From Bosea sp. F3-2 (lineage in GTDB: Bacteria; Pseudomonadota; Alphaproteobacteria; Rhizobiales; Beijerinckiaceae): DNA of 64,000 bases. Both the position numbers and the translations under genes were made by a program. Shown piece by piece: positions 1-8,813 of the stretch. The stretch spans positions 558,001-622,000 of the forward strand of contig NZ_CP042331.1 of NCBI RefSeq assembly GCF_008253865.1, given 5' to 3'. The notes beneath the pieces are model-generated. The model did no database searches and had not been told where the DNA came from. It worked only from the letters and a program-made list of their open reading frames with translations. How positions within the stretch are numbered: position 1 is the first letter of the stretch; every line of letters starts with the position of its first letter.

Positions 1-357
1 TACAATTCCTACGCCCAGCGCGGCAACCTGCCGGTGATCGAGGACGTGATGGAATCGGCCATGGCGCTCTGGCCGGGCCTTGGCCGGGTGCGGATGCTGC
101 GCCATTGGGGCGGTGTCATGGACATGTCGATGGACGGCTCGCCGATCATCGACCTGACGCCGGTCGAGGGGCTCTTTCTCAATTCGGGATGGTGCTATGG
201 CGGCTTCAAGGCGACGCCGGCCTCCGGCTTCTGCTTCGCGCATCTGATCGCGACGGGAGAGCCGCATCCGGTCGCGACCGCCTATCGGCTCGATCGCTTC
301 GCCACCGGGCGCCTGATCGACGAGAAGGGCGCCGGCGCCCAGCCCAACCTGCACTGA
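1..357 (+). CDS. soxB: Sarcosine oxidase beta subunit, C-terminal end (5' truncated by window)
   Basis: The frame is open from base 1 and ends at 357, giving the last 118 residues of SoxB. Motifs such as GWCYGGFKATPASG and the ending LDRF-TGRLIDEKGAGAQPNLH are typical of the C-terminus of the flavin-bearing beta subunit of heterotetrameric sarcosine oxidase. That enzyme oxidatively demethylates sarcosine, producing glycine, hydrogen peroxide and formaldehyde or methylene-tetrahydrofolate. The assignment is supported by soxD, soxA and soxG downstream in the usual B-D-A-G order. The start lies outside the window. Confidence 0.93.
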   Translation, partial: YNSYAQRGNLPVIEDVMESAMALWPGLGRVRMLRHWGGVMDMSMDGSPIIDLTPVEGLFLNSGWCYGGFKATPASGFCFAHLIATGEPHPVATAYRLDRFATGRLIDEKGAGAQPNLH

Positions 358-394
358 GGCGGGCGATGATAATGATTGTCACGAACGTGGCCGC

Positions 395-551
395 ACGGCT
401 CCCCTTCTCCCCTTGCGGGAGAAGGTGGCCCGAAGGGCCGGATGAGGGATCGCACTACCCTCTCCGTACAGCGCGCTGCAAAGGGCAAAACCTCCGACAC
501 GTCGCACGACCCCTCACCCCAGCCCTCTCCCGCAAGGGGAGAGGGGGCAGG
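395..551. repeat. Intergenic REP-like inverted repeat between soxB and soxD
   Basis: Two GC-rich arms are related as inverted copies: one at about 400-447 with core CTCCCCTTGCGGGAGAAGG, the other at about 508-550 with core CTCTCCCGCAAGGGGAGAGG. Each arm is itself a short stem. This is the look of the dispersed extragenic palindromes common in Hyphomicrobiales intergenes. It lies in the 226-base gap inside the sox operon, so it may form an intercistronic hairpin. Other genome copies cannot be checked here. Confidence 0.7.
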
Positions 552-583
552 TCGCGCTTCCATACATTTCTGGACTTCTGACC

Positions 584-895
584 ATGCGCATCACTTGCCC
601 CCATTGCGGCGCGCGCGACGCCCAGGAATTCACCTATCTCGGCGCGGCCGATCCGCAGCGCCCCGACGGGATGACGGCGACCGAGGCGGCTATGACCAAC
701 TATGTCTATCTGCGCGATAATCCCGCCGGCGCGCATCGCGAGCTCTGGTATCACGCAGCCGGCTGCCATGCCTGGCTGGTCGTGACCCGCGACACCCGCA
801 GCCATGCGATCGCGTCGGTCGAGGATGCCAAAGCACGAAAGACGGCAGCGGCGGCCGAGCCCGCCAAGGCGCGCAAGATGGGAGCGGCGGTATGA
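584..895 (+). CDS. soxD: Sarcosine oxidase delta subunit
   Basis: This 103-residue protein is the small zinc-binding subunit of heterotetrameric sarcosine oxidase. The N-terminus MRITCPHCGARD supplies Cys5 and Cys8. A second cluster, HAAGC (His57, Cys61), completes the expected Cys2-His-Cys zinc site. Its length matches the family (about 90-105). The C-terminal 25 residues are a low-complexity Ala/Lys tail. The stop overlaps the start of soxA by four bases, so translation of the two is probably coupled. Confidence 0.95.
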   Translation: MRITCPHCGARDAQEFTYLGAADPQRPDGMTATEAAMTNYVYLRDNPAGAHRELWYHAAGCHAWLVVTRDTRSHAIASVEDAKARKTAAAAEPAKARKMGAAV

Positions 896-3876
896 GCGGG
901 CAGTCCTTTCGCCTTGCCTCCGGCGGCCTGGTCGATCGTAACCGGTCGCTGACCTTCAGCTTCGATGGCAAGCCGTATCAGGGGCATGCCGGTGACACGC
1001 TCGCCTCGGCACTGCTCGCCAATGGCGTGCGGCTCGTGGGCCGCTCCTTCAAGTATCACCGCCCGCGCGGCATCCTCTCGGCCGGCCCGGAGGAGCCGAA
1101 TGCGCTGGTCGAGTTGCGCTCCGGTGCGCGCCGGGAGCCGAACACCCGCGCGACAATCACCGAGCTTTTCGACGGGCTCGACGCAGCAAGCCAGAACCGC
1201 TGGCCCTCGCTCGCCTTCGACCTGCTCTCGCTCAACGGGCTGGTCTCGCCGGCTCTCGTCGCCGGTTTTTACTACAAGACCTTCATGTGGCCGGCGGCCT
1301 TCTGGGAGAAGCTCTACGAGCCGCTGATCCGCCGTGCCGCGGGCCTCGGTCGCGCGGCGGGGGCGGAGGATCCCGACCATTACGAGAAGGCCTTCGCCTT
1401 CTGCGACGTGCTCGTGATCGGCGGCGGCGCTGCCGGCCTGTCGGCGGCGCTGGCGGCAGGCCGCAGCGGCGCGCGCGTCATCCTCTGCGACGAGGATTTC
1501 CGCCTGGGTGGACGCCTGCTGGCCGAGAAGCGCGAGATCGATGGCAGGCCGGCCGCTGAATGGCTGGCTGCGACGCTGGCGGAACTCGAAAGCCTGCCCG
1601 AAGTGCGGATCATGCCGCGCACGACCGTCTTCGGCCTCTACGACCACGGCATCTACGGCGCGGTCGAGCGCGTCGGTGACCACCTGCCGGAGCCCGCAGC
1701 CCATCAGCCGCGCCAGCGCGGTTGGCGCATCTATGCCAGGCACGCGATCCTCGCCGCAGGTGCGCTGGAGCGGCCGATCACCTTCCCCGGCAACGATGTG
1801 CCCGGCGTGATGCTGGCCGGGGCGGCGCGCGCTTACGTCAACCGGTATGGCGTTCTGCCGGGGCGCGAAACGGTGCTGTTCACCGCTGGCGACGACGGCT
1901 GGGCGACGGCACGCGACATCGCCGCCGCCGGCGGCAAGGTCGCGGCGATCGTCGATGCGCGCGCCGATGCCGATCCGGCGCGCAAGGCGCTCGCCGACAA
2001 GCTCGGTGCAAGGCTGTTCGCAGGCGGCGTGGTTGAGGGCACCCGTGGCGGTCGCCAGCTCGGCGGCGTGACGATCCGCGATGCCTCCGGCGCGACGACG
2101 GCGCTCGCCTGCGATCTGCTTGCCGTCTCGAACGGCTGGAACCCGACGCTGCATCTGACCTCGCACCAGAACGGCAAGCCGGCCTGGGACGAGGGCCTGC
2201 AATGCTTCGTGCCGGGCGCTTTGCCGGCGGGGCTCTCCGTGGCCGGCAGCGCGGTCGGGCGCTTCACCCTGGCGCAGGCGCTGGAGGATGGTGCTCGGCT
2301 CGGACGCGAGGCGGTCGCCGGTGCGGGGCTGACGCCTGCGGCCGCGGAGCCGGTGCCCGCGACCGATCCCGAGACGATCGCGCTGAAGCCGGTCTGGCGG
2401 GTGATGGGCGCGAAGGGCAAGGCTTTCGTCGATTATCAGAACGACGTCACCGACAAGGATGTCGAGCTGGCTGCGCGCGAGGGTTTCCGGCCGGTCGAGC
2501 ACCTCAAGCGCTACACCACGCTCGGCATGGCGACCGACCAGGGCAAGACCTCGAACCTTGCCGGTCTCGCCATCATGGCCGAGCAGACCGGGAGGACGAT
2601 CCCCCAGACGGGCACGACGACCTTCCGTCCGCCTTATACGCCGGTCGCGATCGGCGCTCTCGCTGGCCACCATCGTGGCAAGGACTTCAAGCCGGTGCGG
2701 CTGGCACCAACCCATGAATGGTCGAAGGGGCAGGGCGCCGTCTTTGTCGAAGCTGGCCAGTGGCTGCGGGCGCAGTACTATCCGAAGCCCGGGGAGAGCG
2801 ATTGGTTGGTGACGGTCAACCGCGAGGTGAAGGCCGTGCGCGCGAGCGTCGGCATCTGCGACGTCTCGACGCTCGGCAAGATCGATATCCAGGGCGCGGA
2901 CGCTGCCGAATTCCTCGAGCGGGTCTACATCAACGGCTGGAAGGCGCTGCCGGTCGGAAAGGCCCGCTACGGGCTGATGCTGCGCGAAGACGGCTTCGTC
3001 ATGGACGACGGCACCACCTCACGCCTCGGCGAGCATCATTTCCTGATGACGACCACGACAGCCAATGCCGGCAAGGTGATGCAGCATCTGGAGTTCTGCC
3101 ATCAGGTGCTGTGGCCCGAGCTCGACGTCCGCATGGTTTCGGTGTCCGAGCAATGGGCGCAGGTCGCCGTCGCCGGACCGCAGGCGCGCGAGACCCTGCG
3201 CGGCGTCGTCGATCCCGCGCACGACATCTCGCACGAGGCCTTCCCCTATCTCACGGCGCGCGCCGTCACCGTTGGCGGCGGCATTCCGGCGCGGCTCTTC
3301 CGCATCTCCTTCTCGGGGGAGCTGGCCTATGAGCTTGCGGTGCCGGCCGACTATGGCGATGCGATGATGCGCGCCCTGATGCGGGCGGGCGAGCCCTTCG
3401 GCATCACGCCCTACGGCACCGAGGCGCTCGGCGTGATGCGCATCGAGAAGGGCCACGTCGCCGGCAACGAGCTCAATGGCCAGACCACGGCGCGCGACCT
3501 CGGTCTCGGCAAGATGATGTCGACGAAGAAGGATTTCGTCGGGCGGCTGATGGCGGGCCGGCAGGCCCTGGTCGAGCGGGGCCGGCCGTCCTTCGTCGGC
3601 TTCAAGCCGGTCGATCCGGCTCAGCGTCTGCGCGCCGGCGCCCATTTCATCGGCATCGGCAAGGCGGCGGTGATGGAGAACGACGAGGGCTACATGACCT
3701 CGGTCGCCCATTCGCCGCATCTGAACCACTGGATCGGCCTCGGCCTGATCCGGAACGGCGCCAGCCGCATCGGCGAGCGCGTGCGCGCCTACGACCCCGT
3801 TCGCAACGGCGACATCGTCGTCGAGATCTGCTCGCCGGTCTTCGTCGACCCCGAAGGAAACCACCTCCATGGCTGA
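892..3876 (+). CDS. soxA: Sarcosine oxidase alpha subunit
   Basis: At 994 residues it has the normal SoxA length and order. An N-terminal ferredoxin-like fold without cluster cysteines spans roughly residues 15-100. A Rossmann NAD-binding segment with GGGAAG lies near residues 175-180. The last 390 residues are a GcvT/aminomethyltransferase-like domain, which in this family binds tetrahydrofolate and captures the sarcosine methyl group. The ATG overlaps the soxD stop, and the 3' end overlaps the soxG start by eight bases. Intact, no frameshift seen. Confidence 0.97.
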   Translation: MSGQSFRLASGGLVDRNRSLTFSFDGKPYQGHAGDTLASALLANGVRLVGRSFKYHRPRGILSAGPEEPNALVELRSGARREPNTRATITELFDGLDAASQNRWPSLAFDLLSLNGLVSPALVAGFYYKTFMWPAAFWEKLYEPLIRRAAGLGRAAGAEDPDHYEKAFAFCDVLVIGGGAAGLSAALAAGRSGARVILCDEDFRLGGRLLAEKREIDGRPAAEWLAATLAELESLPEVRIMPRTTVFGLYDHGIYGAVERVGDHLPEPAAHQPRQRGWRIYARHAILAAGALERPITFPGNDVPGVMLAGAARAYVNRYGVLPGRETVLFTAGDDGWATARDIAAAGGKVAAIVDARADADPARKALADKLGARLFAGGVVEGTRGGRQLGGVTIRDASGATTALACDLLAVSNGWNPTLHLTSHQNGKPAWDEGLQCFVPGALPAGLSVAGSAVGRFTLAQALEDGARLGREAVAGAGLTPAAAEPVPATDPETIALKPVWRVMGAKGKAFVDYQNDVTDKDVELAAREGFRPVEHLKRYTTLGMATDQGKTSNLAGLAIMAEQTGRTIPQTGTTTFRPPYTPVAIGALAGHHRGKDFKPVRLAPTHEWSKGQGAVFVEAGQWLRAQYYPKPGESDWLVTVNREVKAVRASVGICDVSTLGKIDIQGADAAEFLERVYINGWKALPVGKARYGLMLREDGFVMDDGTTSRLGEHHFLMTTTTANAGKVMQHLEFCHQVLWPELDVRMVSVSEQWAQVAVAGPQARETLRGVVDPAHDISHEAFPYLTARAVTVGGGIPARLFRISFSGELAYELAVPADYGDAMMRALMRAGEPFGITPYGTEALGVMRIEKGHVAGNELNGQTTARDLGLGKMMSTKKDFVGRLMAGRQALVERGRPSFVGFKPVDPAQRLRAGAHFIGIGKAAVMENDEGYMTSVAHSPHLNHWIGLGLIRNGASRIGERVRAYDPVRNGDIVVEICSPVFVDPEGNHLHG

Positions 3877-4486
3877 GACAGCGACCTCTTGGGTTCCGCG
3901 CGGCGTCTGGGCCAGTGTCGCGCAGCCCGGCTCCTTCGGCAGGAGGGGGGAGGCTGGCATCGTTGCGACCCTCCTGGACAGTTTCGGCCTGGCGACGCTG
4001 ATTGCCGGACCCGGTACGACGGCGGCCCTGTCACAGGCTGTGAAATGCCGGCTCGGTGTCGTCCTGCCGTGGACGCCGAGGATCGTTCAGGCGGCGGCGC
4101 ATGACGTGGTTTGGGCGGGCCCCGGCCAATGGCTGCTGCGCGCCGACTTGCGCGATGGCTTTGCCGGGCTTCTTGGCGAACTCTCGGCCCACGCCGCCGT
4201 CAGCGACCAGAGCGATGCGCGTGCCGCCTTCCGGCTCTCGGGGCCACGTGTCCGCGATGTGCTGGCGAAGGGCATGATGCTCGATCTGCACCCCGCGGCC
4301 TTCGCCGTCGGTGATACCGCTTTGACGAGTGTGGCTTATATCGGCGTGCAGCTGTGGCGGCTCGCCGACGGGCCGGACGGGCCCGTATTCGAGATCATGG
4401 TCGCACGCAGCATGGCTGGAAGCTTCTGGTCCTGGTTTGCCGCATCGGCAGCCGAATTCGGCTGCCATGTCGCCGCCCGCGCCTGA
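3869..4486 (+). CDS. soxG: Sarcosine oxidase gamma subunit
   Basis: This 205-residue protein is the most divergent sox subunit and is identified partly by position: it overlaps the end of soxA. It shares the GcvT-like fold of the alpha subunit, with the segment FRLSGPRVRDVLAKG typical of SoxG. The gene ends at 4486 and faces the convergent osmoprotectant ATPase gene at 4509, with only 22 bases between the two stops and no strong terminator visible. Confidence 0.92.
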   Translation: MAETATSWVPRGVWASVAQPGSFGRRGEAGIVATLLDSFGLATLIAGPGTTAALSQAVKCRLGVVLPWTPRIVQAAAHDVVWAGPGQWLLRADLRDGFAGLLGELSAHAAVSDQSDARAAFRLSGPRVRDVLAKGMMLDLHPAAFAVGDTALTSVAYIGVQLWRLADGPDGPVFEIMVARSMAGSFWSWFAASAAEFGCHVAARA

Positions 4487-4508
4487 TAGCGCCATGTCTG
4501 GAGGTAAC

Positions 4509-5498
4509 TCAGACGGCGTCCCGGCGCATGGAAACTGCGTCGCTTCCGGCAATGCTGCGACCGGCGCTGCGAGCCCGAAGCGCTGCAAGCGTGATCTGAC
4601 CCTGAACATGGCCATTTTCATCGACGATGGTCGCGGCGTCGCGGCCCTCCGCGAGTAGCGCCGACAGGACCCCCCGGAGCGAGAGGGTATCCGGGAGCGT
4701 GAAGCTGCCCGGCGCACGGCCGGGCTCGACGGCGTCGGCGGCGCGCACCAGCGAGAGCCGGCGCAGGGCCCGGTCGGCGCCGACGAAATCCGCGACGAAA
4801 TCATCGGCGGGGGCGGCGAGCAGGCGGTCGGGCGTATCGTACTGGACGAGCTTGCCGTCGCGCATGATCGCGACGACGTCGCCCATGCGGATCGCCTCGT
4901 CGATGTCGTGGGTGACGAAGATCACGGTCTTCCTGAGCCGTTTCTGGATCGCCAGGAACTCCTCCTGAAGGCGGCTCCTGAGGATGGGGTCGACGGCGCC
5001 GAAGGGTTCGTCCATCAGCATCACCGGCGGGTCGGCCGCCAGCGCCCGGGCCACGCCGACGCGCTGACGCTGTCCGCCCGAGAGATGGCGCGGATAGCGC
5101 GGCAGGTACTGCGCCGGATCGAGGCCGACGAGTTCCAGCATCTCCTCGCTGCGCGCCCTGATGCGTGCTGTGTCCCAGCCGAGCAGCTTCGGCACGGTTG
5201 CGACGTTCTCCGCGATCGTCATATGCGGGAACAGCCCGACGTGCTGGATGACGTAGCCGATATGGCGCCGGAGCTCGACCGGGTCGGCCTGGGCGACGTC
5301 GCGGTCGCCGACGAGGATGCGACCCGAACTCGGCTCGATCAGCCGGTTGATCATCCGCATCGTCGTGGTCTTGCCGCAGCCGGACGGGCCGATCAGCACG
5401 CAAAGCCTGCCGGTCTCGACGGTGAGGTCGAGCCTGTCGACGGCAGCTTGCGCCGCGCCGGGAAACGACTTGGTGACCTGTTCCAGCCGGATCGTCAT
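4509..5498 (-). CDS. Osmoprotectant (glycine betaine/choline type) ABC transporter ATP-binding protein
   Basis: This is a 329-residue ATPase of the ProV/OpuCA family. Walker A GPSGCGKTT is at residues 37-45, the signature LSGGQ at 139-143 and Walker B VMLMDEP at 159-165. About 80 residues follow the ATPase core, as in OpuCA/OsmV proteins with a regulatory CBS-like tail. The ATG at 5498 was chosen because it overlaps the stop of the upstream permease by four bases (ATGA) and gives a normal N-terminus (MTIRLEQVTKSF). It powers uptake through the two permeases encoded just upstream on the minus strand. Convergent with soxG. Confidence 0.93.
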   Translation of the reverse strand: MTIRLEQVTKSFPGAAQAAVDRLDLTVETGRLCVLIGPSGCGKTTTMRMINRLIEPSSGRILVGDRDVAQADPVELRRHIGYVIQHVGLFPHMTIAENVATVPKLLGWDTARIRARSEEMLELVGLDPAQYLPRYPRHLSGGQRQRVGVARALAADPPVMLMDEPFGAVDPILRSRLQEEFLAIQKRLRKTVIFVTHDIDEAIRMGDVVAIMRDGKLVQYDTPDRLLAAPADDFVADFVGADRALRRLSLVRAADAVEPGRAPGSFTLPDTLSLRGVLSALLAEGRDAATIVDENGHVQGQITLAALRARSAGRSIAGSDAVSMRRDAV

Positions 5499-6130
5499 GT
5501 TCGTTTCGTTCGCATCTGCTGGGTCGTCAGCCGTTCGAGGCCCGCGAAGGTGATCTCCGTCGCGAAGGCCAGGCCTGCGACCGCGACGGCACCTGCAATC
5601 AGCTGCGGGAAATTGAAGTTGGCCATGCCGCTGGTGATCAGCTCGCCCAGCCCGCCGCCGCCGATGAAGGCGGCCAGTGTCGCCGCCGAGACGATCTGGA
5701 CGGCCGCCGTGCGGATGCCGGCGAAGATGACGGGCAGGGCCAGCGGAATCTCGATCCGCCTCAGCAGCTGGGCATCGGACAGGCCCTGGCCGCGGGCGGC
5801 GTCGACGATGTCGGCATCGACCTCGCTCACCCCGGTATAGGTGTTGAGCAGCAGGGCGGGCAGGCCATAGAGCGTCAGCGCGACCACCGAGGGCAGGAAG
5901 CCCGTTCCCAGGACGGGCAGCATGAGGACGAGCAGCGCCAGCGAAGGCACGGTCCGCAGGATATTGGCGAGCCCGATCGCGGGTTGGGCCCAGCTGCGAT
6001 GACGGGTCAGGGCGAGGCCGCCGGGCAGGGCGATCAGCAGCACGGCGGCGAGCGACGCCGCACTCAGCCAAAGGTGGTTCTGGAGGGCGGTGACGAAGGT
6101 CTGTGGATGTGCCGAGATCCAGCTATACAT
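5495..6130 (-). CDS. Osmoprotectant ABC transporter permease (first)
   Basis: A 211-residue OpuCB/OsmW-like inner-membrane permease with about five hydrophobic segments. The EAA-type ATPase contact loop is near residues 109-130 (IVDAARGQGLSDAQLLRRIE). It overlaps the ATPase gene by four bases and the other permease gene by eight bases, so this is one operon. Two different permeases plus ATPase and binding protein is the usual OpuC/Osm layout. Confidence 0.92.
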   Translation of the reverse strand: MYSWISAHPQTFVTALQNHLWLSAASLAAVLLIALPGGLALTRHRSWAQPAIGLANILRTVPSLALLVLMLPVLGTGFLPSVVALTLYGLPALLLNTYTGVSEVDADIVDAARGQGLSDAQLLRRIEIPLALPVIFAGIRTAAVQIVSAATLAAFIGGGGLGELITSGMANFNFPQLIAGAVAVAGLAFATEITFAGLERLTTQQMRTKRT

Positions 6131-6758
6131 CAGCCTGCTCCGCCTGATGGGCGCGCAGCCAAATCTCGAACCTGCGCAGGCTCTCGTCGCAGAAGATGGC
6201 GAGCGCCGAGGTCACGACGGCTCCGATCACGACTTTTTCGCCGAAGTCCTGGGTGATGCCCTGGAAGATGATGTCGCCGAGCCCGCCAGCATTGACGAAG
6301 GCGGCGACGGTGGCGACCGAGACCTGCGTCACCACGGTGATGCGGATGCCGGCGATGATCACGGGCAGCGCCAGCGGCAGTTCGATGGCGAAGAGGCGGC
6401 GCCTTTTGCCGTAGCCCATGCCGTCGGCCGCATCGAGGATCTCCGGCGCGATCTCGCGAAGGCCCGTCGCGGTGTTGCGGGTGATGATCAGCAGCGCATA
6501 GGCGACGAGCGCGACGATGGCCGGCCAGAAACCGAGGCCGAGATAGGGAATGAGCAGCGCGAAGATCGCCAGCGCCGGCACGGTGTAGAGCGCCCCAGTG
6601 ACCAGCAGGACGCCGAGCGCGAGGCGAGGGCGCCGCGCCGACAACACGCCGAGCGGCAAGCCGATCGCCAGCGCGATCAGAAGGCCGGTTCCGACGAGCT
6701 GGATATGCTCCCAGAGCGCGACGAGCAGGCGGTCATAGTTCTCGATCGTCCAGGTCAT
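6123..6758 (-). CDS. Osmoprotectant ABC transporter permease (second)
   Basis: A 211-residue permease, paralogous to its neighbour, with an EAA loop around EILDAADGMGYGKRRRLFAI. The ATG at 6758 (MTWTIENYDRLL) gives the same length as its paralogue. The open frame continues upstream into the intergenic inverted repeat, which is not protein-like, so a longer start was rejected. The 3' end overlaps the next permease by eight bases. Confidence 0.92.
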   Translation of the reverse strand: MTWTIENYDRLLVALWEHIQLVGTGLLIALAIGLPLGVLSARRPRLALGVLLVTGALYTVPALAIFALLIPYLGLGFWPAIVALVAYALLIITRNTATGLREIAPEILDAADGMGYGKRRRLFAIELPLALPVIIAGIRITVVTQVSVATVAAFVNAGGLGDIIFQGITQDFGEKVVIGAVVTSALAIFCDESLRRFEIWLRAHQAEQADV

Positions 6759-6813
6759 GAGATCGGCCGCCCAGGTCCCGTGGAGACTTGGCCAAGCTGG
6801 CCTTGTTGCAGCA

Positions 6814-6971
6814 CCGCCGTCATTCCGGGGCAGGCCGCAGACCTGAGCCCGGAACCCATGAACACTGTCCCAGCAGGAAGAGCGCTGCTCCGAACCGGTC
6901 CGACCCAATCTGGAGCGTCGTGTTCATGGGTTCCGGGCTCGGCCCAAGGGGCCGCCCCGGAATGACGGCGG
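6814..6971. repeat. Large intercistronic inverted repeat (extragenic palindrome pair)
   Basis: Two roughly 50-base arms at 6814-6865 and 6920-6971 are near-perfect inverted copies. Both carry CGTCATTCCGGGGC and GAGCCCGGAACCCATGAAC or their complements. The arms flank a 54-base centre. The element occupies the gap between the binding-protein gene and the second permease of the osmoprotectant operon, where a strong stem could stabilise the upstream message or attenuate read-through. It resembles dispersed palindromic repeats of Hyphomicrobiales genomes. Confidence 0.8.
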
Positions 6972-7011
6972 CGGTTCCGAATGCGACCAATCAAAAGGCT
7001 AGAGCCGGAGT

Positions 7012-7887
7012 TCACAGGCCCCTGGCTTTCAGGAAGCTGGCCGCGACGGTGCGCGGCTCCTTCTTGTCGACCTCGACCTGCCGGTTGAGCTCCTGCATGA
7101 CGGGGTTGTCGAGCAGGGCGTTCACCTTCTCCAGGGTGGCGACCACCGTCTCGTTCTTCGCGATGTCGGGGCGGACGACAGGCGCCAGGAAATAAGGCGG
7201 GAACAGGCCCTTGTCGTCGTCGAGCGCGACGAACTTCTCGGCCGCGATCTGCCAGTCAGTCGAGAAGCCGTTGGCGATGTCGATCTGCTTCTGCGTCAGC
7301 GCATCGTAGCGCAGGCGCAGCGCGGCGAACTGCTTGAACTCGCGGAACTGCGCGCCATAGACCTCCTTCAGCCCGGCGATGCCGTCGCGCCGGTCGACGA
7401 ACTCGGTGCCGGCGCCGAGGCTGAGCTTGTCCGCCACCTTGCCGAGATCGCTGAGGGTCTTGAGGTTGTATTCCTTGGCCGTCTCCGGCCGGACCACGAT
7501 CGCATAGCCATTGTTGATATTGGACGGCTTCAGCCAGGTCAGGTTGAACTCCTTCTCGTAGAAGGCCTTGACGATCTGGCGCACCTTCTCGGGATCGGTC
7601 TCGGTTGTCGTCGCCTTCATCACCGCGTTGAAGCCGGTGCCGGTATATTCCGGATAGAGATCGATCGCGCCGCTCTTCAGAGCCTCATGCGCGACCAGCG
7701 TGCCGCCGAGATTGATCTTGCGCTCGACCTTGAAGCCGGCCTTCTCCAGCGCGGCGGCATAGAGCTCCGCCACGATGAACTGCTCGGTGAAGTTCTTCGA
7801 GCCGATCTTGATGGTCTGCGCCGTGACGGCCGTCACGGACGAGGCGATGAGCGCGGCAGCCGCGAAGAGCGTGGAGATGAGACGCAT
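7012..7887 (-). CDS. Osmoprotectant ABC transporter substrate-binding protein (OpuAC domain)
   Basis: A 291-residue periplasmic protein with a signal peptide of about 23 residues (ending near AVTAQ). The mature start TIKIGSKNFTEQFIVAELYA is typical of glycine betaine/choline/carnitine binding proteins of the OpuCC/OsmF group. The ATG at 7887 is preceded by AGGAG at good spacing; a longer frame exists upstream but would bury the signal peptide. It is the first gene of the minus-strand transporter operon and is separated from the permeases by the inverted repeat at 6814-6971. Confidence 0.93.
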   Translation of the reverse strand: MRLISTLFAAAALIASSVTAVTAQTIKIGSKNFTEQFIVAELYAAALEKAGFKVERKINLGGTLVAHEALKSGAIDLYPEYTGTGFNAVMKATTTETDPEKVRQIVKAFYEKEFNLTWLKPSNINNGYAIVVRPETAKEYNLKTLSDLGKVADKLSLGAGTEFVDRRDGIAGLKEVYGAQFREFKQFAALRLRYDALTQKQIDIANGFSTDWQIAAEKFVALDDDKGLFPPYFLAPVVRPDIAKNETVVATLEKVNALLDNPVMQELNRQVEVDKKEPRTVAASFLKARGL

Positions 7888-8003
7888 GGCGGTAAGCTCC
7901 TGAGCGTCGGTGGATGACAGGCTAGCAAGCGGGGCGGCCGGTGCAAGCGGCACAGGAAATCAGCCTGCCGCGGTGGCTGGTGACCGGTCGGCTCATGCTC
8001 GAA

Positions 8004-8675
8004 CTATCCGGTGGGCGGCGGGTTCCGTTCGCCGCCGCGGATCGCTGTCGGCAGACGGTTCTCGGCTGGCGAAAGCGGGCAGACCCAGGCGACGGAATGG
8101 GCGCAGGATGGAAAGTAGGCGAAGTTGAAGTCGAGGATCAGCCGGCCGTCATCATTCGTGCCGAGATCGGCGCTCTTGATCGTGTCGAGGAGATAGCGCC
8201 CGGCGGGGTAGGTTTCGTCGTGGTTGGTCAGGTCGCCGAAGGGCAGGAAGACGCCGCCGCCATAGCCGGTGATCCAATAGAGCGTGAGTTCCTTGCCAAG
8301 CTGGGCAGCGAGCCCGTCGGTGAGTGCGAACGGGACCAGCCGGACCGCCTCGTCTTCGCCGAGGCTGATATCGATGGCCTCGCGACCAGCGACACTCCGC
8401 AGTCCGACATCAAAGCGGAGTGCGGGATCATAGGGAAAACAGTCGATTCCGCGAAAGCGGGTGCGCCGTTCCGGCGGGAGCGGCGATTGGACGTGCTCGC
8501 GGAAGAGCCGGTCGCGCGTGCTGCGCCAGTGCTCCCAGCCCTCGCGCCCCGGCATGGAGCGGATCGCCGCGTAGAGATCGGCGACCTGCCGCCGCCAATC
8601 GTGCAGGCTCGAGAACTGCCCGAGCACGCCGGCATCCGGCCGGGTCCGAGCCGCCTCCAGGAGTTCGTCGGTCAT
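8004..8675 (-). CDS. DUF1684 family protein
   Basis: A 223-residue protein recognisable as DUF1684 by FLPFGDLT followed by YPAGRYLLDT and the closing FNFAYFPSCAH---WVCPLSPAENRLP--IRGGE. The two cysteines in the C-terminal block are a family feature. Function is unknown; no signal peptide or membrane segment is seen. The ATG has a purine-rich GGGAGGGAG upstream. It lies 116 bases before the osmoprotectant operon in the same direction, so co-transcription is possible but there is no clear functional link. Confidence 0.88.
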   Translation of the reverse strand: MTDELLEAARTRPDAGVLGQFSSLHDWRRQVADLYAAIRSMPGREGWEHWRSTRDRLFREHVQSPLPPERRTRFRGIDCFPYDPALRFDVGLRSVAGREAIDISLGEDEAVRLVPFALTDGLAAQLGKELTLYWITGYGGGVFLPFGDLTNHDETYPAGRYLLDTIKSADLGTNDDGRLILDFNFAYFPSCAHSVAWVCPLSPAENRLPTAIRGGERNPPPTG

Positions 8676-8813
8676 CGAGGCTCCCTCCCATTCGGACCAT
8701 CGCCGCTCCCTGCGATCGAACTCGGTTCACGACGACCTGAAAAAGGTTGCGCACGAAAGCAGCGTCTCGCTGTCACCTCACGTCAGTGGCGTAGCCTCTC
8801 GCCTTACGACAGC

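Noticed and set aside
358..583. CRISPR array suspected from repeated CTCCCCTTGCGGGAG units
   Set aside because: Only two inverted copies, no regular spacers and no cas genes.
751..2715. 654-codon minus-strand frame opposite soxA
   Set aside because: soxA is unmistakable on the plus strand; the antisense frame lacks any domain.
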